Source: Devosia sediminis (GTDB lineage: Bacteria > Pseudomonadota > Alphaproteobacteria > Rhizobiales > Devosiaceae). From it: a stretch of DNA of 64,000 bases. The notes under the pieces were generated by a model. That model was not told where the DNA came from. It saw only the letters and a list, made by a program, of their open reading frames with translations, and searched no databases. Every line of letters begins with the position of its first letter. The first letter of the stretch is position 1. The stretch lies in contig NZ_JAEKMH010000004.1 of NCBI RefSeq assembly GCF_016411825.1, forward strand, positions 124,001 through 188,000, given 5' to 3'. A program made the translations under genes and the position numbers. Of this stretch, positions 27,235-35,768 are shown in pieces.

Positions 27235-28119
27235 CTACTGCGGCTGGCCACCCACGAATTGCACGGCCTTGGCGCCGCCGGTGATCCCGGCGGCAAGGCA
27301 CGCCACGTGATCTTCGCCGCGCAGCAGCGCCGCGACGAAACCCGCTGCAAAGGCGTCGCCCGCGCCCGTCGTGTCGACCACCTTGACCAGCGGCGCCGGC
27401 TGCGAATGCGAGACGCCCTGGCGTCCGCCCAGCGCCGCGCCGAACCGCCCGCGCTTGATCACCACATGGTCGAACCGTTCGCCGAGCTTGCGCATCTGCA
27501 GGTCGAAATCGGCCTCGCCGGTGAGCAGGTCCGCTTCGCTCTCATTGGCAAACAGCCACTGCGCCGGTCCGACCCAATCGAGAAAAACCTGCGGCCCGAC
27601 CTCGTCGAGAAAGCCGATGGAGGCAGGATCGATGGCGACGGGCACATTGCGGCGCCGCGCCGCCCGCAGCAGCTCCTGCACCGCATGGCGCGGACCGGTG
27701 GCAAAGAAACTGTAGCCCGAGACCAGCACCAGCCCGACCCCGTCGAGCAGGCTCTCCGGCAGGTCATCGACACCCAGGTTGAGATTGGCGCCCCGGTCGG
27801 TGAGAAAACTGCGCTCGCCTGATGGATCGAGCAGGGTCACGAGGACGCCCGAGGGCAGGATCGGGTCGCCCGCCAGAGCCGGCACCACGTTGAGGCCCCG
27901 GAAATAGTTCTCGTACATGGCGCGCTCGCCCGCACCGACACGCGCCGCGAACAGCACATCGGCGCCCGCCGCGCCCAGCCACACCGCCTGGTTGGCGCCC
28001 GAGCCGCCCGGCCGGTTGCGGATTTCCGCCCGGCGGTCCGAGCCGGGCACGATCGGGCCCTCGGGCCGCACGATAATGTCGGTCATGACGTCGCCGACGA
28101 CGAGGACCCGTTTGCTCAT
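27235..28119 (-). CDS. psuK: PfkB-family kinase, probable pseudouridine kinase
   Basis: A 294-residue sugar kinase of the ribokinase fold, with the N-terminal motif PGGSGANQAVWLGAAGADV and the C-terminal signature DTTGAGDAFAAGF, which holds the catalytic aspartate. Its ATG overlaps the stop codon of psuG (ATGA), so the pair is co-translated. In known pseudouridine breakdown, the kinase makes pseudouridine 5'-phosphate and PsuG splits it to uracil and ribose 5-phosphate. The assignment as pseudouridine kinase follows from this pairing, because PfkB sequences alone do not fix the substrate. Confidence 0.85.
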   Translation of the reverse strand: MSKRVLVVGDVMTDIIVRPEGPIVPGSDRRAEIRNRPGGSGANQAVWLGAAGADVLFAARVGAGERAMYENYFRGLNVVPALAGDPILPSGVLVTLLDPSGERSFLTDRGANLNLGVDDLPESLLDGVGLVLVSGYSFFATGPRHAVQELLRAARRRNVPVAIDPASIGFLDEVGPQVFLDWVGPAQWLFANESEADLLTGEADFDLQMRKLGERFDHVVIKRGRFGAALGGRQGVSHSQPAPLVKVVDTTGAGDAFAAGFVAALLRGEDHVACLAAGITGGAKAVQFVGGQPQ

Positions 28120-29051
28120 GCGGGGCGGGCAGCCAGCTGCGCGGCGAGCGCCACGGCGATCTCGGCCGCGACCTTGGCGTTGTTCTTGACCAGCGCGATA
28201 TTGCTTTCGAGCGACTTGCCGCCGGTCAGTTCGAAAATGCGCTGCAGGAGGAACGGCGTCGTCGCCTTGCCCTTGATGCCCTTGGCATCGGCATCATCAA
28301 GCGCCTGGGCGATAAAACCCTCGATCGCAGACGCTTCCCAGGCATCGGCCTCGGGGATCGGGTTGGCGATGAGGACGCCACCCATATGGAGGTCGGACTG
28401 GATCGCCAGCATCCTCGCCACTTCGGCAGCGGTATCATAGCGCTGGTCGACCTTATGGCCGCTGGTGCGGGCCCAGAAGGCCGGAAAATCCTCGGTGCCA
28501 AAGCCCAGCACCGGCACGCCATTGGTTTCCAGCACTTCCAATGTCTTGGCGATGTCGAGGATCGACTTGGCGCCGGCGCAGACCACGGCCACGGGCGTGC
28601 GACCGAGCTCTTCGAGGTCGGCGGAAATGTCGAATGTGTCCTCGGCGCCGCGATGCACGCCGCCAATGCCGCCGGTTGCGAAGATGCGAATGCCGGCAAG
28701 GGCCGCGATCTGCATGGTGGTGGCGACGGTGGTGCCGGCCATCACTCCACTGGCGAGCAGGCTCGCCATATCGCGGCGGCTGGCCTTGGCGGCGGCATGG
28801 CCTTCCTCGGCCAGGCGCACCAGGTCTTCGCCCGAAACGCCGACGCAGAGCCGTCCGTCCATGATGGCGATGGTGGCTGGCATGGCGCCGTTTGACCGCA
28901 CCACGTCCTCGACCTCGCGCGCCATGGCAAGGTTCTGCGGATAGGGCATGCCATGGGTGATGATGGTGGATTCGAGCGCCACCACCGGCTTGCCGGCGGC
29001 CAGGGCCGCCTTCACTTCGCCCGAGATCGACAGATAGGCCTTGGCACTCAT
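28116..29051 (-). CDS. psuG: Pseudouridine-5'-phosphate glycosidase
   Basis: A 311-residue protein that splits pseudouridine 5'-phosphate into uracil and ribose 5-phosphate. Family signatures are VALESTIITHGMPYPQN near the start, ATGGIGGVHRG in the middle, CAGAKSILDIAKTLEVLET and FPAFWARTSGHKVDQR. ATG 29051 (MSAKAYLSISGEV) has GGAG 10 bases upstream; the frame remains open for 91 further codons without a suitable site. It is the first gene of psuG-psuK. Confidence 0.95.
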   Translation of the reverse strand: MSAKAYLSISGEVKAALAAGKPVVALESTIITHGMPYPQNLAMAREVEDVVRSNGAMPATIAIMDGRLCVGVSGEDLVRLAEEGHAAAKASRRDMASLLASGVMAGTTVATTMQIAALAGIRIFATGGIGGVHRGAEDTFDISADLEELGRTPVAVVCAGAKSILDIAKTLEVLETNGVPVLGFGTEDFPAFWARTSGHKVDQRYDTAAEVARMLAIQSDLHMGGVLIANPIPEADAWEASAIEGFIAQALDDADAKGIKGKATTPFLLQRIFELTGGKSLESNIALVKNNAKVAAEIAVALAAQLAARPA

Positions 29052-29469
29052 TTTCGGGACACTCCGGAACTGCTGTTTGGCCGAGCTTTTGCGCCCACGT
29101 CCACCTGCGGTCAAGTCCTGCAAAATCTTCGCCCGCACCGCCTTGTCGGGCCTGGGGTTTGTCGATAATTTGCCCCTTGCAAGGAAGGGAAAGGGCACTT
29201 CGCTGAACAGGTCCAGCATTGATGGCGCAGGGTTTGCGCCTCGATACGCGCCCGGATCAGGGCTGATCGCAGCGACGTTTGCCGGCGCCTCCGGGCGCCC
29301 CCTCATGGCGTATCCAGATTTCACGATTTCATCATTTCCGGGTTCTCGAAGATGAGGCCCCGGGGCTGAGCCGCGGCTCTTTCCGCGGATGCGCGCCCGT
29401 CGCGTCTAACCGGCTGTCCATTCGGGACGCCAATCGCCTCCACCTTGGTCCCCTGAGGAGACTAGTGAA
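29052..29469. other. Divergent promoter region psuG / potF
   Basis: The 418 bp between two divergent operons contain no convincing reading frame. A less GC-rich stretch near 29,320-29,345 may hold the pot promoter. No riboswitch or named operator was recognised. Confidence 0.5.
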
Positions 29470-30561
29470 ATGAAAAAATCGCTCGCCATTGCCCTTGGCG
29501 CCCTGATGGCCGCGAGCCCTGCCTTCGCGCAGGAGGAGCCGGTCCTCAACATCTACAACTGGTCGGACTACATTGCCGAAGACACCATCGCCAATTTCGA
29601 GGCGGAGACCGGCATCAAGGTCAACTACGACGTCTACGACAATAACGAGATCGTCGACGCCAAGCTGCTGGCCGGCAATTCCGGCTATGACATCGTCGTG
29701 CCCTCGGGCAACTTCCTCGAGCGCCAGATCCAGGCCGGCCTGATCCTGCCGCTCGACAAGTCCAAGCTCACCAATCTGGGCAATCTCGACCCGGCCGTGA
29801 TGGCGACCGCCGCCAGCCAGGACCCGGACAATGCCCATGGCGTGCCCTACATGATCAACACCATCGGCCTCGGCTACAATGTCGCCAAGGTCACCGAGGC
29901 GCTGGGCGCCGACGCGAACCTGCAGAGCTGGGACCTGCTGTTCAACCCGGATGTCGTGTCCAAGCTCGCCGGCTGCGGCGTCGCCGTGCTCGACAGCCCG
30001 TCCGAAGTCGTGGGCATTGCCCTGCACTATCTCGGCCTCGACCCGAACTCGGAAAGCGAAGAGGACCTGGCCAAGGCCGAGGAACTGCTGAACTCGGTAA
30101 AACCCTCGATCCGCTACTTCCACTCGTCCCAGTATATCGACGACCTGGGCAATGGCGAAATCTGTCTGGCGCTGGGCTATTCGGGTGACATCTTCATCGC
30201 CGCCGACGCCGCTGCCGAAGCGGGCCAGGGCAATGAAGTGACCTACCTGATCCCCGAGGAAGGCGCCGCGACCCTCTTTGACTTCCTGGCCATTCCCGCC
30301 GATGCCCCGCATCCGGAAAATGCCCACAAGTTCATCGACTACATCCTGCGTCCGGAAGTGGTTGCCGAGATCACCAACTACGTGTTCTACGCCAACCCCA
30401 ACCTGCCGGCGCTCGAATTCGTCGCCGAGGAAGTCAAGTCCAACCCGGGCATCTACCCGCCGGCCGAGACTATCGCCAAGGCATTCGTGATGAAGGCGCA
30501 TTCGCCTGAATTCGAGGAAGTGCTGACCCGCACCTGGACTCGCATCAAGACCGGTCAGTAA
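29470..30561 (+). CDS. potF: Periplasmic polyamine-binding protein (PotF/PotD family)
   Basis: A 363-residue periplasmic protein with a signal peptide cleaved after about residue 20 (SPAFA). The mature start LNIYNWSDYI and the motif YDIVVPSGNFLERQI are hallmarks of putrescine/spermidine-binding proteins. GAGGAG precedes ATG 29470. It is the first gene of a complete ABC importer, and a hairpin between it and the ATPase gene probably keeps the binding protein in excess. Putrescine is the most likely ligand by resemblance to PotF, but specificity is inferred. Confidence 0.93.
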   Translation: MKKSLAIALGALMAASPAFAQEEPVLNIYNWSDYIAEDTIANFEAETGIKVNYDVYDNNEIVDAKLLAGNSGYDIVVPSGNFLERQIQAGLILPLDKSKLTNLGNLDPAVMATAASQDPDNAHGVPYMINTIGLGYNVAKVTEALGADANLQSWDLLFNPDVVSKLAGCGVAVLDSPSEVVGIALHYLGLDPNSESEEDLAKAEELLNSVKPSIRYFHSSQYIDDLGNGEICLALGYSGDIFIAADAAAEAGQGNEVTYLIPEEGAATLFDFLAIPADAPHPENAHKFIDYILRPEVVAEITNYVFYANPNLPALEFVAEEVKSNPGIYPPAETIAKAFVMKAHSPEFEEVLTRTWTRIKTGQ

Positions 30562-30573
30562 GACCACCCTTGC

Positions 30574-30593
30574 GGGGCGGCTCCGGCCGTCCC
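30574..30593 (+). terminator. Hairpin between potF and potG (partial terminator or mRNA stabiliser)
   Basis: GGGGCGGC and GCCGTCCC form an 8-bp stem (one G-U pair) with loop TCCG, 13 bp after the potF stop codon. There is no strong T-run. Such hairpins after binding-protein genes often raise the level of the first gene over the rest. Confidence 0.55.
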
Positions 30594-30618
30594 GTCACTC
30601 CTTCCGGTACAGAGCGTC

Positions 30619-31770
30619 ATGGCTAAAAAACCGCAGCTTGCGATCGACACCCGCCCCTGGCGCGATACTGCCAACAACAAGCCCTTTGTGCGCATCCGCA
30701 ATGTCTCGAAGAAATTCGGCGACGTGCTGGCGGTCCACGACGTGTCGCTCGACATCTACAAGTCCGAACTCTTCTGCCTCCTGGGTGGCTCGGGCTCGGG
30801 CAAGTCGACGCTGCTGCGCATGCTCGCCGGCTTCGAGACCCCGACCTCGGGTACGATCGAAATCGACGGCCAGGACATGACCGAAGTGCCGCCCTATGCG
30901 CGGCCGGTCAACATGATGTTCCAGTCCTATGCCCTGTTCCCGCATATGAGTGTCGAGCAGAACATTGCCTATGGCCTGAAGCGCGACGGCCTGCCCAAGG
31001 CCGAGATCGCGGCCCGCGTCGCCGAGCTGCTGGCGCTCGTAAAACTCCAGGACTATGGCAAGCGCAAGCCGCACCAGCTCTCCGGCGGCCAGCGCCAGCG
31101 CGTCGCCCTGGCTCGGGCCCTTGCCAAGCGTCCGAAACTCCTGCTGCTCGACGAACCCCTGGGCGCGCTTGATAAGAAACTGCGCGAGGAAACCCAGTTC
31201 GAGCTGGTGAAGATCCAGGAATCGCTCGGCGTCACCTTCATCGTCGTCACCCACGACCAGGAAGAGGCGATGACGCTGGCCACCCGCATCGGGGTGATGA
31301 ACCAGGGCGAGATCGCCATGGTGGGCGAGCCCACCGACATCTACGAATTTCCCAATTCCCGCTTCGTCGCCAGCTTCATCGGCTCGGCCAACATGGTCGA
31401 GGGCATCGTCACCGAGGACGAGCCCGGCCATGTGCGCATCCGCTCGGCCGAACTGGGCTGCGATATCTATGTCGCCCATGGCGTCGATTGCGCCCCCGAC
31501 CAGTTGCTCTGGTGGGCCATCCGCCCCGAAAAGATGGTGCTTAGCCGCGAAAAGCCCACCCATCCGCACGGCGCCAACGTCACATCGGGCATTGTCGAGG
31601 AAATCGCCTATCTGGGGGATATCTCGCTCTACCAGGTGGCGCTCGACAGCGGCAAGCGCATCCGAGTCAGCCAGACCAATTCGGTGCGCGGCAACCCCGA
31701 CGCCATTACCTGGGAAGAGCGCGTCTATATCTCCTGGGGCGACAGTTCCGGCTCGGTGCTGACGGTATGA
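30619..31770 (+). CDS. potG: Polyamine ABC transporter ATP-binding protein
   Basis: A 383-residue ATPase that powers polyamine import. Walker A is GGSGSGKST (56-64), the Q-loop lies in MMFQSYALFPHMSVEQN, the signature is LSGGQRQRVALARAL, Walker B is LLLLDEPLGALD and the switch histidine is in VVTHDQEEA. The C-terminal TOBE-type domain (about 290-380) is typical of PotA/PotG. Confidence 0.95.
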   Translation: MAKKPQLAIDTRPWRDTANNKPFVRIRNVSKKFGDVLAVHDVSLDIYKSELFCLLGGSGSGKSTLLRMLAGFETPTSGTIEIDGQDMTEVPPYARPVNMMFQSYALFPHMSVEQNIAYGLKRDGLPKAEIAARVAELLALVKLQDYGKRKPHQLSGGQRQRVALARALAKRPKLLLLDEPLGALDKKLREETQFELVKIQESLGVTFIVVTHDQEEAMTLATRIGVMNQGEIAMVGEPTDIYEFPNSRFVASFIGSANMVEGIVTEDEPGHVRIRSAELGCDIYVAHGVDCAPDQLLWWAIRPEKMVLSREKPTHPHGANVTSGIVEEIAYLGDISLYQVALDSGKRIRVSQTNSVRGNPDAITWEERVYISWGDSSGSVLTV

Positions 31771-31796
31771 GCGTGATCGCGCATTTTGCCGAAGGC

Positions 31797-31914
31797 CACC
31801 TCTCCCTCTGGGGGAGAGGTCGGCGCGCAGCGCCGGGTGAGGGGGCCTTGTCGCGCTCCGGCATCTGCCAGCGGGCCCCCTCACCCCAACCCTCTCCCCC
31901 TAGGGAGAGGGAGC
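31797..31914. repeat. Paired palindromic element, copy 2, inside the pot operon
   Basis: CACCTCTCCCTCTGGGGGAG at the left and CTCTCCCCCTAGGGAGAGG at the right are inverted C-rich arms; GTGAGGGGGCC and GGCCCCCTCAC form a further inner pair. Unlike the other copies it lies within an operon, in the 181-bp gap between potG and potH, where it would be transcribed as a long hairpin. Confidence 0.75.
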
Positions 31915-31951
31915 GCATCGCGTCTGCCGCTAGCCTTGGGGGACTACTTAA

Positions 31952-32905
31952 ATGACCATCGCCCGCGATCCCACCATTCCGCCGCCCCGGCGATTGAAGC
32001 CCTGGAATGCGGTTGAGCGTGGCCTCGCCAAGGTCGGCATTACCGGCCGCATGCTGGTGCTGGCCGCGCCGGTGCTGTGGCTGCTGGTGTTCTTTCTCAT
32101 TCCGCTGGCCGTGGTCTTCGGCATTTCGCTGACCACCAAGCAGTTCGGCCGCCCGCCCTATTCGCCGCTCCTCACGACCGAGGAAGGCACGGTGCAGCTC
32201 ACCCTGCAGTTCAACAACTATATCCGCCTGTTCACCGACAATCTCTATGTGGCGGCCTACCTCTCCTCGATCCGCATCGCTGCCATCTCGACCGTCATCA
32301 CGCTGCTCGTGGGCTATCCCATGGCCTATGCCATTGCCCGCGCGCCCGATCGCTGGCGCAACATCTTCCTGATGCTGGTGGTGCTGCCCTTCTTCACCTC
32401 GTTCCTGCTGCGCGTCTATGCGTTGACCGGCTTCATGCGCGGCAATGGCGTCATCAACCAGTTTCTGGGGCTGTTCGGCATTCCGCCGCTGGTGATGATG
32501 CAGACCGATTTCGCGGTCTATGTGGGCATTGTTTACACCTACCTGCCCTTCATGATCCTGCCGCTCTACACGACGCTGGTGAAACTCGACACCTCGCTGT
32601 TCGAGGCCTCGGCGGATCTGGGCGCGCGGCCCATCCACACTTTCCTCTTCGTCACCCTGCCGCTGTCGCTGCCGGGCATCGTCGCCGGCTCCATGCTGGT
32701 CTTCATCCCGGCCATCGGCGAATTCGTCATTCCCTCGCTGCTGGGCGGCCCCGAAACCCTGATGATCGGCCGCGTGCTCTGGGACGAGTTCTTTGCCGCC
32801 ACCAACTGGCCGCGCGCCGCCGCCGTGGCGGTAGCCATGCTGGTCGTCGTGGTGGTGCCGATCATGCTGTTGCAACGCGCCCAGGGCGCGGTGGTGGAGA
32901 AGTAG
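31952..32905 (+). CDS. potH: Polyamine ABC transporter permease
   Basis: A 317-residue inner-membrane permease with six expected membrane helices and the cytoplasmic EAA loop EASADLGARPIHTFLFVTLP that contacts the ATPase. PVLWLLVFFLIPLAVVFGIS is the first helix. GGGGGA lies upstream of ATG 31952. The stop codon is one base before the potI start. Confidence 0.93.
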   Translation: MTIARDPTIPPPRRLKPWNAVERGLAKVGITGRMLVLAAPVLWLLVFFLIPLAVVFGISLTTKQFGRPPYSPLLTTEEGTVQLTLQFNNYIRLFTDNLYVAAYLSSIRIAAISTVITLLVGYPMAYAIARAPDRWRNIFLMLVVLPFFTSFLLRVYALTGFMRGNGVINQFLGLFGIPPLVMMQTDFAVYVGIVYTYLPFMILPLYTTLVKLDTSLFEASADLGARPIHTFLFVTLPLSLPGIVAGSMLVFIPAIGEFVIPSLLGGPETLMIGRVLWDEFFAATNWPRAAAVAVAMLVVVVVPIMLLQRAQGAVVEK

Positions 32906-32906
32906 C

Positions 32907-33716
32907 ATGCGCAGAGGCTGGTTCCTGCCCATCGCCGCATCCCTGGGCTTTGCATTCCTTTATGCGCCCATCGTCTCGCTGGTGATCTTCTCGTTCAACG
33001 AGTCGAGTCTCGTCACCGTCTGGTCGGGCTTTTCCACCAAGTGGTACGGCGCCCTGTTCAGCGATCCGCAACTGCTCGGCGCCGCTTGGCTCAGCCTGCA
33101 GATCGCGGCGCTCGCCGCTTCCATCGCCTTGGTGCTCGGCACGCTTGCCGCCGTCGCCCTGGTGCGCTTCCGCCGCTTCCGGGGCCGCACCCTGTTTTCG
33201 GGCATGGTTTCGGCGCCGCTGGTCATGCCCGACGTCATCACCGGTCTTTCGCTGCTGCTGCTGTTCGTGGCCATGGAGGGGCTTCTGGGGTGGCCGCAGG
33301 GCCGGGGCATGGTGACCATCGTCATAGCCCACGCCACCTTCTGTACCGCCTATGTCTGCGTCGTGGTGCAGTCGCGGCTTTCCGATTTCGACCGCAGCCT
33401 CGAGGAAGCCGCCATGGACCTCGGCGCCTCGCCGGTCCGCACCTTCTTCGACATCACCCTGCCGATCATCGCCCCGGCTCTGGTCTCGGGCTGGCTGCTG
33501 GGCTTTACCCTGTCGCTCGACGACCTGGTCATTGCCAGCTTCGTTTCGGGCCCCGGCTCCTCGACCCTGCCCATGGTGATCTTTTCCAAAGTTCGCCTCG
33601 GCGTCTCCCCCGACGTCAACGCGCTGGCCACCATCATCATCGGCATCGTGGCTCTGGGGGTGCTGGGGGCGACCATCCTGCAACTGCGCAGCAAGCCGAA
33701 AAGCAGCGGGGCGTAA
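32907..33716 (+). CDS. potI: Polyamine ABC transporter permease
   Basis: A 269-residue permease, partner of PotH, with six expected membrane helices and the EAA loop EEAAMDLGASPVRTFFDITLP at about 165-185 (residues split here across the loop). FLYAPIVSLVIFSFN near the start is typical of PotC/PotI. It is the last gene of the importer operon, followed by repeat sequences. Confidence 0.93.
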   Translation: MRRGWFLPIAASLGFAFLYAPIVSLVIFSFNESSLVTVWSGFSTKWYGALFSDPQLLGAAWLSLQIAALAASIALVLGTLAAVALVRFRRFRGRTLFSGMVSAPLVMPDVITGLSLLLLFVAMEGLLGWPQGRGMVTIVIAHATFCTAYVCVVVQSRLSDFDRSLEEAAMDLGASPVRTFFDITLPIIAPALVSGWLLGFTLSLDDLVIASFVSGPGSSTLPMVIFSKVRLGVSPDVNALATIIIGIVALGVLGATILQLRSKPKSSGA

Positions 33717-33762
33717 GGCACCCCAGCTTCGGCAGGCCCAAGTCCGTCACCACCACGAAGCC

Positions 33763-33837
33763 GCCCTCGGGCTTGACCCGAGGGCCACTCCCCACACCGC
33801 GCGCGTCTTGAATGGTCCTCGGGTCAAGCCCTAGGAC
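33763..33837. repeat. Inverted pair of REP-like palindromes
   Basis: The first has perfect arms GCCCTCGGG and CCCGAGGGC around CTTGA (33763-33785). The second has GTCCTCGGG and CCCTAGGAC around TCAAG (33815-33837, one mismatch). The copies are inverted to each other with about 30 bp between them. The arms match the element at 23497. Confidence 0.8.
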
Positions 33838-33890
33838 GGCACTGGGTGTTGGTGGAACAGCCGGTATCCCGTCCAGACTCCAGTCAGGCA

Positions 33891-34002
33891 CCCCCACCCA
33901 GCCTCCCCCTGAAAAGGGGGAGGGGTGCGCTGGTGCCTGTCGCAGGATCGTCGCCGAACTCGATCTGCTCCTCCCCCTTTTCAGGGGGAGGCTGGGTGGG
34001 GG
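33891..34002. repeat. Paired palindromic element, copy 3, with perfect 33-bp inverted ends
   Basis: The left arm (33891-33923) and right arm (33970-34002) are exact reverse complements over 33 bp, starting CCCCCACCCAGCCTCCCCCT. Each arm holds its own inner hairpin, and 46 bp lie between them. The element fills the space between potI and a convergent gene. The perfect ends suggest recent mobility or homogenisation. Confidence 0.85.
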
Positions 34003-34008
34003 TACTTC

Positions 34009-34428
34009 CTAGACCCCGTCCCACACCACCGCGAGCACATCTGGCAGCGCCTTGCGCAGTTCCGCCGCGTCGAACGGCTCGCTCTCGCTTCGGATGAGCC
34101 AGAGCACGTCGCGGGTGATCCCGTCGGGCATATGGATATGCGGCAGAAGCCGCTGAGCCAAGGCAGCCTCGAACCCTGCCAGGTCCGGCGTTGCCAGCGG
34201 TTCACCCGGCACCCAGTCCTGGTAAAACACGCCCCGCTGCACCGCCGGCAGGTGATTGCCGAAGCGGGCAATGGACTCGATGTCGAGGCGCGCCCGCAGC
34301 TCGTGCAAAAAGCCGCGCAGGCACGCGAAGGTGATGTTGTTGGTTTCCAGCATTGCCCGCTCTTTCAGCGCCGCCTGCCAGCGGGCAATGCTTTCATTGG
34401 CGTATTTGACGTCTCTTGGATTGGTCAT
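34009..34428 (-). CDS. DUF2267-like protein of unknown function
   Basis: A 139-residue soluble protein. The layout, with a helical repeat containing FLHELRARLDIESIARFGNHLPAVQRGVFYQDW (positions about 40-75) and a second half ending LPDVLAVVWDGV, matches DUF2267 proteins, which have no established function. ATG 34428 is used; a GTG 15 bases upstream is possible. Neither has a strong ribosome binding site. The stop codon lies 7 bp from a palindromic repeat. Confidence 0.75.
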   Translation of the reverse strand: MTNPRDVKYANESIARWQAALKERAMLETNNITFACLRGFLHELRARLDIESIARFGNHLPAVQRGVFYQDWVPGEPLATPDLAGFEAALAQRLLPHIHMPDGITRDVLWLIRSESEPFDAAELRKALPDVLAVVWDGV

Positions 34429-34532
34429 GTCCCGATTGCTCACGAAAATTGTGACTGTCCGATGACTGGACAGCCCCGTCGAACAGGCGCAAGCTCCCTC
34501 TCATGTTCAACCAAAGCAAAGGAGGTGGTCCA

Positions 34533-34604
34533 GTGTCTTATGAGATTTTGGCTCTTGAGGAAGGTCTGGGTTTTCGCGTGTTGACTGGGAGTGATCTCGG
34601 CTAA
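34533..34604 (+). CDS. Possible 23-residue small protein or leader peptide
   Basis: GTG at 34533 is preceded by AAAGGAGG at a spacing of 7 bases, among the best ribosome binding sites in the window. The frame encodes MSYEILALEEG followed by LGFRVLTGSDLG and stops at TAA. A strong hairpin (34644-34669) follows 40 bp later, so it forms a self-contained transcription unit before purU. An overlapping ATG frame of 14 codons is less likely. No family is recognised. It could be a small protein, or a leader peptide controlling purU, or chance. Confidence 0.45.
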   Translation: MSYEILALEEGLGFRVLTGSDLG

Positions 34605-34643
34605 GCACGCGCCTCCCGGCCCCACAAGGCCGATAAGCTCGGG

Positions 34644-34669
34644 AAGGGTCGTCCGCAAGGGCGGCCCTT
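34644..34669 (+). terminator. Intrinsic terminator-like hairpin before purU
   Basis: AAGGGTCGTCC and GGGCGGCCCTT form an 11-bp stem (with G-U pairs) and loop GCAA, followed by TTCCGTTCT. It ends the small frame at 34533 and lies 97 bp upstream of purU, so it could also act as an attenuator. Confidence 0.65.
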
Positions 34670-34765
34670 TTCCGTTCTGAGGACTTTTACTCAAGGCCGC
34701 CGCAAGGCTTGACGCGGGCCCGCAAGCCATTGATACCCCTGCCAACGTTTTGTTTGGAGGCAGCC

Positions 34766-35620
34766 TTGTCAGCGGCCAATTTCGTCCTCACCCTGAGCTG
34801 CACCGACCGGCCCGGCATTGTTGCCGCCGTCACCACCGAACTGGCGGCGCTCAAGGCCAATATTGCCGAATCCAACCAGTTCTGGGATCGCGAGACCGGT
34901 CGCTTCTTCATGCGCCTCGCCTTTGCCGCACCAGAAGGCGTAAGCCGCGAAAGCATCGAAAAGGCGCTGAAATCGCCCATCGAGCGCTTCGACATGAAGA
35001 CGGCGCTGAGCGACGAAAGCCGCAGGAAGCGCATCGTCATCCTGGTTTCCAGATTCGATCACACGCTTCTGCACCTGCTCTACCAGATCCGCGTCGGTTG
35101 GCTCGACGCCGAGGTGGCGGCCGTGATCTCCAATCACGAAGATGCCCGCAGGATCGCAGAGGATGCCGGCATTCCCTTCCACTACCTGCCCGTCACGCGC
35201 GAGACCAAGGCAGACCAGGAATCCCAGGTGCTCGAGATCGTCAAATCCTCAGGCGCCGATCTCGTGGTGCTGGCCCGCTACATGCAGGTGCTCTCCGACA
35301 ACCTCTCCACGCGCCTCTTCGGTCAGGTCATCAATATCCACCACTCGTTCCTGCCCAGTTTCAAGGGCGCAAAGCCCTATCACCAGGCGCATGAGCGCGG
35401 CGTGAAAATCATCGGCGCCACCGCCCATTATGTGACGCCCGATCTCGACGAAGGCCCGATCATCGAGCAGGAAACGGCGCGCGTCACCCATGCCATGAGC
35501 CCGGATGACCTGGTCGCCGCCGGCCGCGACATCGAGAGCCGCGTGCTGGCCCGCGCGGTGAAACTGCACCTCGAAAGCCGGGTCATGCTCAACGGCAAGA
35601 AGACCGTGGTGTTTGGATAA
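34766..35620 (+). CDS. purU: Formyltetrahydrofolate deformylase
   Basis: PurU hydrolyses 10-formyltetrahydrofolate to formate and tetrahydrofolate, balancing one-carbon pools. The 284-residue protein has an N-terminal ACT domain (FVLTLSCTDRPGIVAAVTTE, about 4-85) and a C-terminal formyltransferase fold with INIHHSFLPSFKGAKPYHQA and GATAHYVTPDLDEGPIIEQ, which contain the catalytic Asn, His and Asp. The start is TTG at 34766, because GGAGG lies exactly 5 bases upstream and the ACT domain begins there; an ATG 57 bases upstream has no such site. Confidence 0.94.
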   Translation: MSAANFVLTLSCTDRPGIVAAVTTELAALKANIAESNQFWDRETGRFFMRLAFAAPEGVSRESIEKALKSPIERFDMKTALSDESRRKRIVILVSRFDHTLLHLLYQIRVGWLDAEVAAVISNHEDARRIAEDAGIPFHYLPVTRETKADQESQVLEIVKSSGADLVVLARYMQVLSDNLSTRLFGQVINIHHSFLPSFKGAKPYHQAHERGVKIIGATAHYVTPDLDEGPIIEQETARVTHAMSPDDLVAAGRDIESRVLARAVKLHLESRVMLNGKKTVVFG

Positions 35621-35647
35621 AGCTAGTTCAGGTCGTGGGCGTCCTTA

Positions 35648-35759
35648 CCCCCACCCAACCTCCCCCTGAAGAAGGGGGAGGAGCAGACTGGTGCAAGCCC
35701 AGTCATAGAGCCCAACTCAATGCGTCCCTCCCCCTTCTTCAGGGGAGGCTAGGTGGGGG
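35648..35759. repeat. Paired palindromic element, copy 4
   Basis: The left arm begins CCCCCACCCAACCTCCCCCT (35648) and the right arm ends CTAGGTGGGGG (35759); the arms are inverted with few mismatches. It lies between the convergent ends of purU and the Rrf2 gene. Confidence 0.8.
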
Positions 35760-35768
35760 TCGCTAGCG

